30,655 bases of DNA from an uncultured Alphaproteobacteria bacterium (lineage in GTDB: Bacteria > Pseudomonadota > Alphaproteobacteria > RF32 > CAG-239), in NCBI GenBank assembly GCA_944392185.1, contig CALXVW010000112.1, positions 1-30,655 of the forward strand, written 5' to 3'. Positions 1-6,932 of the stretch are shown here, one piece after another. The notes under the pieces were generated by a model that worked only from the letters and a program-made list of their open reading frames with translations, ran no database searches and was not told the DNA's origin. Both the position numbers and the translations under genes were made by a program. The first letter of the stretch is position 1; every line of letters begins with the position of its first letter.

Positions 1-41
1 TTTTGAATAAGTTCTTTGATAGCTTGTTTTTTATTATTCAT
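1..41 (-). CDS. HTH regulator, 5' end only (runs off window)
   Basis: Only the first 13 codons are inside the window (MNNKKQAIKELIQ). They match almost exactly the start of the complete 79-residue HTH gene at 17496-17735 (MKNKKQAIKELIQ), and the upstream DNA is also nearly identical, including the AGGAG ribosome binding site. This is therefore the start of a paralogous Xre-like regulator read leftward. The rest of the gene cannot be seen, so it could be intact or broken. Confidence 0.7.
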   Translation of the reverse strand, partial: MNNKKQAIKELIQ

Positions 42-245
42 CGTTTCAAACTCCTAAATTTCTTGTTAAAAAGAAACAGCCTTTTTAAGAAAAAAGGCGG
101 GGAGGTAGAAACTGTAGCGTTACAGTCTGCCTTATTCGACGTACAAGTACGCTTATATCGGCAGCTCCCCAAAAGAGGAGTTGTTTTTACGGTAAGGAGC
201 TTCTACACTCCGCAGACGCAACTCGCGCCTGCGGAAATGATATTA
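42..245 (-). ncRNA. Structured 5' leader of HTH gene, copy 1 (attenuator-like)
   Basis: The leader is copied at 17736-17939. On the minus strand a promoter (TTGCAT at 262-267, 16-base spacer, TAATAT at 240-245) would start a leader of about 190 nt before the HTH start codon. The leader holds consecutive hairpins: an imperfect stem built on CCGCAG/CTGCGG, a CTCC/GGAG stem, a stem on CGTAC/GTACG and the perfect ACTGTA/TACAGT stem. Last comes GCCTTTTT/AAAAAGGC, followed on the minus strand by a T-rich run just before the ribosome binding site. That last hairpin looks like an intrinsic terminator placed as an attenuator. Its stem is shorter here than in copy 2. Function is inferred from structure only. 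Confidence 0.5.
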
Positions 246-267
246 GAGCAGAAAAATTAAAATGCAA
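240..267 (-). promoter_or_regulatory. Putative sigma70 promoter of HTH leader, copy 1
   Basis: The minus strand reads TTGCAT, a 16-base spacer, then TAATAT. The same arrangement is kept in the second copy at 17934-17961. Confidence 0.45.
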
Positions 268-342
268 TTAATTTGTGTGAAAGGGCAAAGATTGTTTGGT
301 TAAGGCGCCGACGGCAGCACCCCGACCAACGGGAGTTGAGCG

Positions 343-425
343 GATAACAGCGAAGTTATCGAGGTGCGCGTTCGCACCAGCGAAGTTATGCCTCCGGTCG
401 CTTGACCGGCCGGGGCGTTCCCCGG
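343..425. repeat. Cluster of four short GC-rich hairpins, copy 1
   Basis: Four near-adjacent palindromes lie here: GATAAC/GTTATC (343-360), GGTGCG-cgtt-CGCACC (363-378), CCGGTC-gctt-GACCGG (394-409) and CCGGGG-cgtt-CCCCGG (410-425). The matching cluster at 18038-18134 keeps the order and the loop types (CGTT/CGTC, GCTT) but has different stem sequences. The last two hairpins overlap the 3' end of trmJ. They resemble REP-like elements, but I do not recognise the family. Confidence 0.65.
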
Positions 426-1138
426 AGGTGGTTGATAACACCATAGAGAGTGTTAAGCTCTTGCTCGGTTAATTGACCGCGAGTAAAGATATTGCGCAGA
501 TTGATGACCATTTTTTCTCTTTTTTCACCCACTCTGAAATTTCCGCAATCTTCAAGTAGGCTTTCAAGATAAGAGCAGAATTTGAGAATTTTTTCTTTTT
601 CTGCCGGCGTGGTGTGGTTGGTGACAAATTCTTCTTTGCCCAAATTCTTTTGGGTCTTGTAGAACTCATAGCCCACCAGCAAGACTGCCTGCGAAAGGTT
701 GAGCGAGCAGTGCTTGGGGTTGAGAGGAATATTGATGATGGCATCAGCCAAACAGATATCACGATTATTAAGCCCGGTTCTCTCAGGTCCAAACATCAAC
801 CCGCAGCGAATGTTGTTTTGGAGCTTTTGGGCAGCTTCATGGGCAGCAAATTCGGCGCTCAAGACAGCTTTTGTTTGGTCGCGGTGGCGGGCAGTGGTTG
901 CAGCCACCCATTGCAGGTCGGCAATAGCTTCTTCAGTAGAGGCATAGACTTTGGCGTTATAAAGAATTTCCTCTGCATTGGAGGAGGCGGCAATAGCTTT
1001 GTCAGAGGTGTGGTCTTCACGCGGGTTAACAAGGCGCATATCGCAAAGTCCACAGTTCATCATGGCACGAGCGGCCATACCGACATTTTCTGCGAGTTGA
1101 GGTTCAACCAGAATGATAGAAGGAGTAAGAATATTCAT
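386..1138 (-). CDS. trmJ: TrmJ/LasT-type SPOUT tRNA/rRNA methyltransferase
   Basis: This is a SpoU-type (SPOUT, alpha/beta knot) RNA 2'-O-ribose methyltransferase. The TrmJ family methylates position 32 of the tRNA anticodon loop using S-adenosylmethionine. The 250-residue product shows the N-terminal RNA-binding motif with ENVG at residues 17-20. The knot motifs are GPERTGL at about 117-123 and SLNLSQAV at about 145-152, which bind the cofactor. A helical C-terminal region follows, as in TrmJ. The start codon directly abuts the stop of the preceding exported-protein gene, so the three minus-strand genes 2241-386 are probably one operon. The last dozen residues (after GVINHL) are encoded by the GC-rich hairpin cluster, so the natural tail seems to have been replaced or extended by repeat DNA. 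Substrate specificity is inferred from the family. Confidence 0.85.
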   Translation of the reverse strand: MNILTPSIILVEPQLAENVGMAARAMMNCGLCDMRLVNPREDHTSDKAIAASSNAEEILYNAKVYASTEEAIADLQWVAATTARHRDQTKAVLSAEFAAHEAAQKLQNNIRCGLMFGPERTGLNNRDICLADAIINIPLNPKHCSLNLSQAVLLVGYEFYKTQKNLGKEEFVTNHTTPAEKEKILKFCSYLESLLEDCGNFRVGEKREKMVINLRNIFTRGQLTEQELNTLYGVINHLRGTPRPVKRPEA

Positions 1139-1633
1139 TTATTGTTCCAAATCAGGGATTTTGAAAGAATCATCCAAGGGATCGACAAAAGTTTCTTGCA
1201 GATATTTTTGCACATCTTGTCTGCTGGAGGCATTAACCTGAGGCGCCTCATAAGGGACTTGCTCATCGGGAGCTTTTTTGAGATTTTCTCTGCGATTTTT
1301 AATTTTTTGCAAAGTTTCAACCGCATCAATCATTCTTCTTCTCTCAGCTTTGTTGGCATTCACAACGGATGTCTGAATATTTTTTTGAATACTTCTGCGG
1401 GCATAAATTTTCTGCTCCGGAGTAATTTGTGCTGGTGGTGGCAGCGGTAAAGTATCTTTTTGTAGTGAAGCGTTTTCCTTTGTTTGATGTAAGATATTTG
1501 TCGGTTGGAGTTGTTTTTGTACGTCTATCTTTGTATCTGCCACGGTTTGTGAAGATTTTACTTGCAAAACCTGAGCACAAACCAAAGATGGAACAACAAG
1601 TAAGAGAGCGGAAAGAAAAGATATTTTATACAT
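1139..1633 (-). CDS. Exported protein of unknown function
   Basis: A 164-residue product begins MYKISFLSALLLVVPSLVCAQ, a typical cleavable Sec signal peptide ending near residue 20. The mature part is rich in Gln, Lys and Pro, with a central basic helical stretch (about residues 85-125) and no enzyme motif that I recognise. An in-frame TTG three codons upstream would also be open, but AAAGG lies about 9 bases before the ATG at 1633 and directly against the TTG, so the ATG is chosen. It sits between another exported protein (17 bases upstream) and trmJ (0 bases downstream), implying co-transcription. A periplasmic location is inferred. Confidence 0.6.
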   Translation of the reverse strand: MYKISFLSALLLVVPSLVCAQVLQVKSSQTVADTKIDVQKQLQPTNILHQTKENASLQKDTLPLPPPAQITPEQKIYARRSIQKNIQTSVVNANKAERRRMIDAVETLQKIKNRRENLKKAPDEQVPYEAPQVNASSRQDVQKYLQETFVDPLDDSFKIPDLEQ

Positions 1634-1650
1634 TGAATACAACCTTTATT

Positions 1651-2241
1651 TTAATCAGTTGAAAGAATATCAACACTGTTAAACAAGATATTTTCCATAT
1701 CCAGGCCAGATTGATCTTCCACCACATCCAAAAAGCCGGAGAACATGGTATCAAAAGGATTGCCCTGATGTCCCAAGCCATCATAAGCTTCACGCAAGTG
1801 TCTGGCATAAGCTTGCGGCATATTTTTAATTTTTTCATCATAACTTTTGGGGATTTTATACCCAAGGTCGCGTAAATGTTGGGTAGCAACCAACATATTA
1901 TGTCTGTTAACTTCGGGAGCAATCATTTCTTGACCTTGAGCCTGGCCATAAGTAGTTGCTTCACCGATATAGTTTAACTTCCCATGCTGGCCGCTACCAC
2001 GCCACGTCTTAATTCCGCTTTTGTCTCTTGCTCTGGCCCACGGATCAACGGGCAGAATTTCGCCACCGTTTGCCGTGTCCTGATAAACGGGAGCCTGTGT
2101 TACATCTGTATTGGCAACATTGTCTCCCATATATCCGTCGTTTGGATTGATTTCCCAAGGATTTGCAGGCAATTGAGCCATGGCAGCCGTTGTAATCAAC
2201 AATGCGCCGGCGGCACTCCAAAGGTAAGTTTGTGTATTCAT
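1651..2241 (-). CDS. Exported protein of unknown function
   Basis: A 196-residue product starts with MNTQTYLWSAAGALLITTAAMAQLP, a clear signal peptide with AMA before the likely cleavage site. The mature region is hydrophilic and contains DPWARARDKSG and a segment around LVATQHLRDLGYKIPKSYDEK, with no motif I can assign. The ribosome binding site AGGAGG lies 5-6 bases before the start. It is the first gene of the apparent three-gene minus-strand unit ending in trmJ, and its upstream region carries a 16-bp perfect palindrome. The pairing with the next exported protein suggests a joint envelope role, but this is only context. Confidence 0.6.
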   Translation of the reverse strand: MNTQTYLWSAAGALLITTAAMAQLPANPWEINPNDGYMGDNVANTDVTQAPVYQDTANGGEILPVDPWARARDKSGIKTWRGSGQHGKLNYIGEATTYGQAQGQEMIAPEVNRHNMLVATQHLRDLGYKIPKSYDEKIKNMPQAYARHLREAYDGLGHQGNPFDTMFSGFLDVVEDQSGLDMENILFNSVDILSTD

Positions 2242-2265
2242 GGCACCCTCCTGCTAAAAGCTCTA

Positions 2266-2281
2266 TAGTATTATAATACTA
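2266..2281. promoter_or_regulatory. 16-bp perfect AT-rich palindrome upstream of exported-protein operon
   Basis: TAGTATTATAATACTA is a perfect inverted repeat about 25-40 bases upstream of the start codon at 2241. It contains a TATAAT hexamer that could serve as the -10 element, so a protein bound to the palindrome would block the promoter. No good -35 element lies at the ideal distance. Confidence 0.4.
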
Positions 2282-2320
2282 CAAAAAATAGCATAAGAAT
2301 AGTTACAAAATTGTTAAATG

Positions 2321-2992
2321 TCAGTTTTTATCCTTAGGCAAGGAAGCTTTGAGTTTTGCCAATTCTTTTTCCAGTTTTTCCAAGCGATATTCGACCGGAT
2401 CTTTATCAGTAGGGTTAATGCCATAAGGATGAAATTTGTTATCGGAGATGTGTTTTTTGAGAGTTTCATGAGCCGGCACGCCGACAACGGTTTGGTTGGC
2501 AGCCACATCTTTCAAGACCACGGCATTGGCGCCGATTTTAACATCATCGCCGATATTGATGGGGCCAAGCACTTGCGCACCGGCACCAACCACAACATTA
2601 TTACCAAGGGTAGGGTGGCGTTTTGATGTGATTTTACCGTTTTTATTAAAGACGGCAACACCGCCCAAAGTTACGCCGTGGTAGAGAGTAACGTTGTTGC
2701 CGATTTCAGCAGTTTCGCCGATAACCACGCCCATTCCGTGGTCGATAAAGAAGCCTTTCCCGATTCGCGCGGCGGGGTGGATTTCCACGCCGGTTAAGAA
2801 ACGGGTAATTTGCGAGAGCACTCTAGCAGTTAAGCGAAAATTTTTCTTCCAAAGCCAGTGGCAGCCGCGATAAGCGATAATAGCCTGCAATCCGGCAGAG
2901 CAAAACAGCGCCTCCAAGCGAGATTTTGTGGCAGGGTCTCTAGCAATAACAGCATCAATGTCGTTAAGAATCATCTTGAATTTTGTTTTCAT
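2321..2992 (-). CDS. cysE: Serine O-acetyltransferase
   Basis: This enzyme acetylates L-serine with acetyl-CoA to O-acetylserine, the entry step to cysteine. It has an N-terminal helical domain (ending near TRFLTGVEIHP) followed by the left-handed beta-helix of hexapeptide repeats (HPAARIGKGFFIDHG, VVIGETAEIGNNVTLYHGVTLGG, KRHPTLGNNVVVGAGAQVLG, IGDDVKIGANAVVLKDV). The catalytic His is in FIDHGMG and the acetyl-CoA region in GVPAHE. A short charged C-terminal helix ends the protein. I chose the ATG at 2992 (MKTKFK). An ATG four codons upstream (3004) directly abuts AGGA, which leaves no room for a ribosome binding site. The gene is divergent from the hydrolase at 3081. Confidence 0.9.
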   Translation of the reverse strand: MKTKFKMILNDIDAVIARDPATKSRLEALFCSAGLQAIIAYRGCHWLWKKNFRLTARVLSQITRFLTGVEIHPAARIGKGFFIDHGMGVVIGETAEIGNNVTLYHGVTLGGVAVFNKNGKITSKRHPTLGNNVVVGAGAQVLGPINIGDDVKIGANAVVLKDVAANQTVVGVPAHETLKKHISDNKFHPYGINPTDKDPVEYRLEKLEKELAKLKASLPKDKN

Positions 2993-3080
2993 TTTGTGGT
3001 ACATTCCTGAAAAATGTTAATAATTTATATAGCTTTTATGTATATATTTACGTAAAAGTGCTAAATTTAGGTTAAGAAAA

Positions 3081-3866
3081 ATGACAGAAGTATTGTTTAA
3101 CGGGCTTGCCGGTCGCCTGGAGGGAAGATACCACCAGAGCGAGAACCCCTCAGCGCCGATAGCCTTAATTTTACACCCACATCCACAATATGGCGGAACA
3201 ATGAACAACAAGGTGGTATACACTTTGTTTAGTTGTTTCCAAAATTTGGGTTTTTCAGTTTTGCGTTTTAACTTCAGGAGCGTTGGGCGCTCGCAGGGAA
3301 ATTTTGAAGACGGTCCCGGTGAGCTATCAGATGCCACGGTTGCATTAGACTGGTTGCAAGCAGTGAATCCGGAGGCTCGACAGTGTTGGATAGCAGGCTA
3401 TTCTTTTGGAGCATGGATAGGGTTGCAGCTTTTGATGCGCAGACCGGATATAAATAATTTTATAGCAGTTTCACCCCCAGCCAATGAGAAAGACTTTTCA
3501 TTTTTGGCTCCGTGCCCAACTTCTGGGCTGATTACCCAGGGCTGTGCTGATGAGATTGTTATGCCATCGAGCGTCAGTACTTTGGTGAAGAGATTAAATA
3601 CTCAGCGTAATGTATCTGTAGATTATGCTATGGTAGAAGGCGCAGATCATATGTACAATAATCACCTGGTTGATTTGTATAAGATAGCAGGGCATTACAT
3701 CATAGACGCAATGAAAAAGAAGTCGCCGACCAAGAAACGTCGCGGGCGCCGCAGAAAATCAGAGTTAGAAGATGGCACCGAGGATGAGACCTTGTTGCTG
3801 GAAAGCGAGAGTGAGACCGATGACTTTGATGAGGTTGATGATACTCCGCTAAATGATGAAGAATAA
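3081..3866 (+). CDS. Alpha/beta hydrolase with charged C-terminal tail
   Basis: A 261-residue protein. Residues 1-205 look like the COG2945-type alpha/beta hydrolase fold. HPHPQYGG (about 32-39) is the oxyanion-hole region, FRSVGRSQG follows the third strand, and the nucleophile Ser is in GYSFGAW. An Asp in the CADEIV turn and His in GADHMY complete a plausible triad. Substrate is unknown; the family covers esterases and similar enzymes. From about residue 210 the protein has a strongly basic run (KKKSPTKKRRGRRRK) followed by an acidic, Ser/Glu/Asp-rich tail of about 35 residues, which is not part of the hydrolase fold. The gene is monocistronic: divergent from cysE, with a strong terminator right after it. 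Confidence 0.8.
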   Translation: MTEVLFNGLAGRLEGRYHQSENPSAPIALILHPHPQYGGTMNNKVVYTLFSCFQNLGFSVLRFNFRSVGRSQGNFEDGPGELSDATVALDWLQAVNPEARQCWIAGYSFGAWIGLQLLMRRPDINNFIAVSPPANEKDFSFLAPCPTSGLITQGCADEIVMPSSVSTLVKRLNTQRNVSVDYAMVEGADHMYNNHLVDLYKIAGHYIIDAMKKKSPTKKRRGRRRKSELEDGTEDETLLLESESETDDFDEVDDTPLNDEE

Positions 3867-3880
3867 ATAATTCTACAAAA

Positions 3881-3914
3881 TAAAACCCCGTTTGAAAAGT
3901 CAAACGGGGTTTTA
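3881..3914 (+). terminator. Intrinsic terminator after hydrolase gene
   Basis: CCCCGTTTGA (3886-3895) pairs with TCAAACGGGG (3900-3909), loop AAAG, followed by TTTT. There is an A-run on the other side, so it could also act on minus-strand transcripts. Confidence 0.85.
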
Positions 3915-3976
3915 TTCATGTGGAAAAGTCCTCAGTTATAGTGGTCAAAAAGCTCAATAAAATATAGAGTTAAGAG

Positions 3977-3988
3977 CGTATATATACG
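3977..3988. promoter_or_regulatory. 12-bp palindrome upstream of flagellin
   Basis: CGTATATATACG is a perfect inverted repeat 18 bases before the flagellin start codon. It would lie in the 5' untranslated region or at the promoter edge, so it may be an operator. Confidence 0.3.
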
Positions 3989-4006
3989 AAGGACCAAAAA
4001 GAGGAA

Positions 4007-5650
4007 ATGAACGGGATAAGCTTAACTGCGAGTATGCGGTCAAATTTATTGAGCCTGCAAAACATCAGCGGGCAGGTTTCCTCTACTCAAAATAAGTTAG
4101 CCACCGGCAATAAAGTAAATTCCGCCATAGATAATCCGAGCTCATACTATACGGCCCTTTCATTAAATAATCGAGCAGATGATTTAAATGCTCTGTTAGA
4201 TAGTATGGGTCAAGCGGTGAGCACCATAAAAGCAGCGACCACAGCGTTAGACACAGGAACCGAAGTTTTAAATGTCCTGGCAGATTTAGCCTTGCAAGCG
4301 TATGAAAGTGACGATTTTTCAGATGAAAAAGTTGCAATAGTTGTTTCCAATAAAGCTGAATTACTGTCCGCAATTGAAAATACATCGGCACAAGATGGTG
4401 TTATTGTCATTGATAGCGATATTGACATGGGCAACACATCTATTCAACTCAAAGAAGGGCAACAATTGATAGGTATAGGTCAAATCGTAAAGGGAAAAAA
4501 TACGCCTAAACTGACTTTTCATTTTACGGGAACGGAAAGCTCAACTGAAGGCATTGTAGTCAATAATAGCTGTCGAATTTCTGGATTAGATATTTCATAT
4601 ACCATTGATGAAAAATCAAAAGAAACAGCCATTGTAAAAGGTGCTAAAAAAAAGGATTGTATTGTTTCTGATGTAAATATAGAAGGCACCTGCAACGGAA
4701 CAAATGCTACAAGCTTTTTAAGCGCTCTAGATTTTCAAACAGGCTCCTGTTTGTTACAAGGGAATATTTCAATTAAAATGAAAACGGATCGAAATGCCGG
4801 AAGTTTAGTAGGCTGTTATGGTAATTTTATACAAGAAGAAACAAGTATTGTAAATATTCATATAGATCAGGGCTGGAGAAATATCCCACTTAGTTCAGGA
4901 GGATTTGATGAATATAGAGTTAGTAAAGATGCAAATCTTCTGATGGAAGGCTATGGAAATATAATACAAGCAAACCTTGTTTTAGAACAAGGATCTAAAG
5001 TTGCATCACACTATATTTCCAACAATCTCAGCGGTTTATGGATAGTAGAAGAAACGACAACAATTACAGAATGGATAACATCATTTGATAATCAAGAAGG
5101 TCTAAAATATTTAGAAGATTTTCCTCAAGATGAGTTTGACAAAGCGTTTGAAGATAAAGAAAAAGAAGGAGACAATAAAAATAGCTACATTGAACGTTAT
5201 CAGGAAACTTGTAATCAGCTCAATCAATTATGGGTAGATGCAAGCTATAAAGGAGTTAATTTATTACAAGGAGACGAGCTTATAGTGCGCCTTAATGAAG
5301 ACGGAGGTTCTTCTTTTAAGATATCGTGCTCAGCTATTAACAAGATAGATGATTCTGCATGGATGACCTATTCAGATATTATGAACAGTTTAGAAGAGAT
5401 TCGAACACTGACTTCAGATTTAAGGACAACAAGCCAAAGACTTGGGAATTTCTACTCAATCATCACCACGCGCCAAGATTTCACCGAGAGTTTGATAAAT
5501 GTCTTGACCGAGGGTGCGGACAAATTGACGCTGGCAGATATGAATGAGGAAAGTGCCAATATGCTGGCTCTCCAAACCCGCCAACAATTAGCGATAAATT
5601 CCCTCTCACTTGCCAGCCAAGCCTGCCAGAGCATGCTCAAGTTGTTCTAG
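4007..5650 (+). CDS. Flagellin-family protein with beta-helix-like central insert
   Basis: A 547-residue protein. Residues 1-105 are a flagellin N-terminal D0/D1 helical domain (SLTASMRSNLLSLQNISGQ, then NKLATGNKVNSAIDNPSSYYTA). Residues about 420-547 are the matching C-terminal helices (TTSQRLGNFYSIITTRQDF, LADMNEESANMLALQTRQQL, ending SQACQSMLKLF). There is no signal peptide, as expected for export by the flagellar type III apparatus. Between them lie about 280 residues that look like a right-handed beta-helix (LLSAIENTSAQDGVIVIDSD, GQQLIGIG, NNSCRISGLDISY), replacing the usual hypervariable domains. The insert DNA is more AT-rich than the ends. A 12-bp palindrome (3977-3988) lies upstream. 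The ribosome binding site is GAGG with unusually short spacing. No other flagellar gene is present. It could be a filament subunit or a secreted, surface-displayed protein. Confidence 0.8.
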   Translation: MNGISLTASMRSNLLSLQNISGQVSSTQNKLATGNKVNSAIDNPSSYYTALSLNNRADDLNALLDSMGQAVSTIKAATTALDTGTEVLNVLADLALQAYESDDFSDEKVAIVVSNKAELLSAIENTSAQDGVIVIDSDIDMGNTSIQLKEGQQLIGIGQIVKGKNTPKLTFHFTGTESSTEGIVVNNSCRISGLDISYTIDEKSKETAIVKGAKKKDCIVSDVNIEGTCNGTNATSFLSALDFQTGSCLLQGNISIKMKTDRNAGSLVGCYGNFIQEETSIVNIHIDQGWRNIPLSSGGFDEYRVSKDANLLMEGYGNIIQANLVLEQGSKVASHYISNNLSGLWIVEETTTITEWITSFDNQEGLKYLEDFPQDEFDKAFEDKEKEGDNKNSYIERYQETCNQLNQLWVDASYKGVNLLQGDELIVRLNEDGGSSFKISCSAINKIDDSAWMTYSDIMNSLEEIRTLTSDLRTTSQRLGNFYSIITTRQDFTESLINVLTEGADKLTLADMNEESANMLALQTRQQLAINSLSLASQACQSMLKLF

Positions 5651-5660
5651 TTTGTGAGAG

Positions 5661-6887
5661 TTATTTTAATGTATCGGTAATTATTTCTTGGCTAAAACCT
5701 TCGCATCCGGTAATCATATTGATAATTTCTCCTGTTGTGGCAATTACAACCAATGAAATAATAATGGCACCCAACCACTTCCAATTAAGATTACCAAAAA
5801 AGCCACCTACAGCCACTCCAAGAATACCAAAGCCGGCCACCACATAAATTAAATCACGCAATCCATTAAAAATTTTGCTACCGGTAGTAATCAAACCGCT
5901 GAATATTCCAAAGTCTTTTGAGCAGCCGGTAATTTGAGCATCTGATTGAGGAGTTTGTGTGCCTGCACTGTTAAAAGCGGTTTGTTCATCTCTATTTTCT
6001 TCTTGAGGAGATGTTTGATTACTTTCCTCTTGAGGAGATGTTTGATTACTTTCTTCTTGAGGAGAAGCCTCATCCTCTTTTGTTTTTTCTGCTTCTTGTT
6101 CCTCATTTGTTTTAGATTGTTGTTCATCTTTAGAAGAATTTGTTTCTTCTTGTTGAGATGTCGTCTTTTCATCAGGATCAATACCATAACGTTTGAGTGT
6201 TTCATCAACACAAGATTGGTTAACTTTTTTATTTCCTCTATAACAAATAGATAGCTCAAAGGCGGCATCATTACTAGCCATCATGTAATCTTTTCCTTGA
6301 TCCATCATTGCGGCGGTTAGTTGGTTAACTCTATGTTCAAACTCTTTTAATTGCTGCTTGGCAGCTTTCCCTTCAGGAGATTTTTGGTACTCAATATCTT
6401 TGGTTAATGACTGTGTTCGTTTTTCCAATTGATCAAGACTGTTACTACTTTGAATGAACTTTTCAACCTCTGGAGAAATTTCCACTCCATCTTTTTTTGC
6501 TTGTTCAATCATAGCAGTCAGTTCATCGCGTTTTTTTTCGGTTTTGATATTTTTTTCTGTAGCAGTTTGAATACGTTGATCATATTCCTTTTGAATCTGT
6601 TCATGTTCTTCTTTATAGCTGTTATAATCATTTATGGTAGAACGGAAATAACCATTTTCATCAGTACAATCCAGATCATTAGGAGAATTTTGGCAAAATT
6701 CCAGAGCTTTATCGTAGTCTTCCTGCAGATAATCCATTTGTTTTTGAGCTTCTTGCAGGCTATAATTTACACTTTTTCGTGCATTAGCAGCCGCACGCTC
6801 TTCCGCGCTGTCGGCGAAAGCTGCGTCAGACGAAATCAACGCCAGTCCCACGGACAGAAGATATAATAAACAAATTTTTCTTATCAT
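5661..6887 (-). CDS. Exported coiled-coil protein with C-terminal VirB2/TrbC-pilin-like domain
   Basis: A 408-residue product with four visible parts. A Sec signal peptide (MIRKICLLYLLSVGLALIS...AFA, about 25 residues) comes first. A long charged coiled coil follows (about 30-200, with CQNSPNDLDC in it). Next is a low-complexity Glu/Gln/Ser/Thr region with tandem SPQEESNQT units. The last part is an 80-residue domain with two hydrophobic helices (LRDLIYVVAGFGILGVAVGG and WLGAIIISLVVIATTGEI) joined by FFGNLNWK. That helix-loop-helix, with NW in the loop, is the pattern of VirB2/TrbC conjugative pilins. Ordinary VirB2 proteins are only about 100-130 residues, so the 300-residue insertion is odd. 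The ATG at 6887 is chosen because GAGGAGG lies 5 bases upstream; the alternative GTG overlaps that site. No other type IV secretion gene is nearby. The pilin assignment is by pattern only. Confidence 0.6.
   Translation of the reverse strand: MIRKICLLYLLSVGLALISSDAAFADSAEERAAANARKSVNYSLQEAQKQMDYLQEDYDKALEFCQNSPNDLDCTDENGYFRSTINDYNSYKEEHEQIQKEYDQRIQTATEKNIKTEKKRDELTAMIEQAKKDGVEISPEVEKFIQSSNSLDQLEKRTQSLTKDIEYQKSPEGKAAKQQLKEFEHRVNQLTAAMMDQGKDYMMASNDAAFELSICYRGNKKVNQSCVDETLKRYGIDPDEKTTSQQEETNSSKDEQQSKTNEEQEAEKTKEDEASPQEESNQTSPQEESNQTSPQEENRDEQTAFNSAGTQTPQSDAQITGCSKDFGIFSGLITTGSKIFNGLRDLIYVVAGFGILGVAVGGFFGNLNWKWLGAIIISLVVIATTGEIINMITGCEGFSQEIITDTLK
6003..6065 (-). repeat. 27-bp in-frame tandem repeat
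   Basis: A 27-base unit encoding SPQEESNQT is repeated twice, with a third, diverged partial unit on each side (SPQEENRDEQ and SPQEESNQT-like). It lies inside the coiled-coil/pilin-like gene and could vary in copy number by slippage without breaking the frame. Confidence 0.75.
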
Positions 6888-6904
6888 AAACACCTCCTCA
6901 ATAT

Positions 6905-6932
6905 ATTATATCTTAGCCTCATTTGAAGTCAA
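6905..6932 (-). promoter_or_regulatory. Sigma70 promoter of coiled-coil/pilin-like gene
   Basis: The minus strand reads TTGACT (6927-6932), a 16-base spacer, then TATAAT (6905-6910), followed by GAGGAGG and the ATG at 6887. The -35 overlaps the stop codon of the upstream RHH gene, so this gene is transcribed independently of sspB. Confidence 0.7.

Noticed and set aside
3..260. Plus-strand frame of 85 codons, partly matched at 17646-17840
   Set aside because: It lies antisense to the HTH leader. The shared residues follow from duplicated DNA, and the frames diverge in start and stop without ribosome sites.
614..1450. Long plus-strand frame of 278 codons opposite trmJ and an exported-protein gene
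   Set aside because: It overlaps two well-supported minus-strand genes entirely, spans their junction and has no ribosome site or recognisable domain.
3955..3985. Possible sigma28 promoter before the flagellin gene (TAAA, then GCGTATAT)
   Set aside because: The match to the flagellar sigma factor consensus is weak and overlaps the palindrome; not enough to call.
5946..6254. Plus-strand Phe/Leu/Arg-rich frame opposite the coiled-coil gene
   Set aside because: It is an antisense product of the low-complexity Glu/Gln/Ser region, with no start signal.
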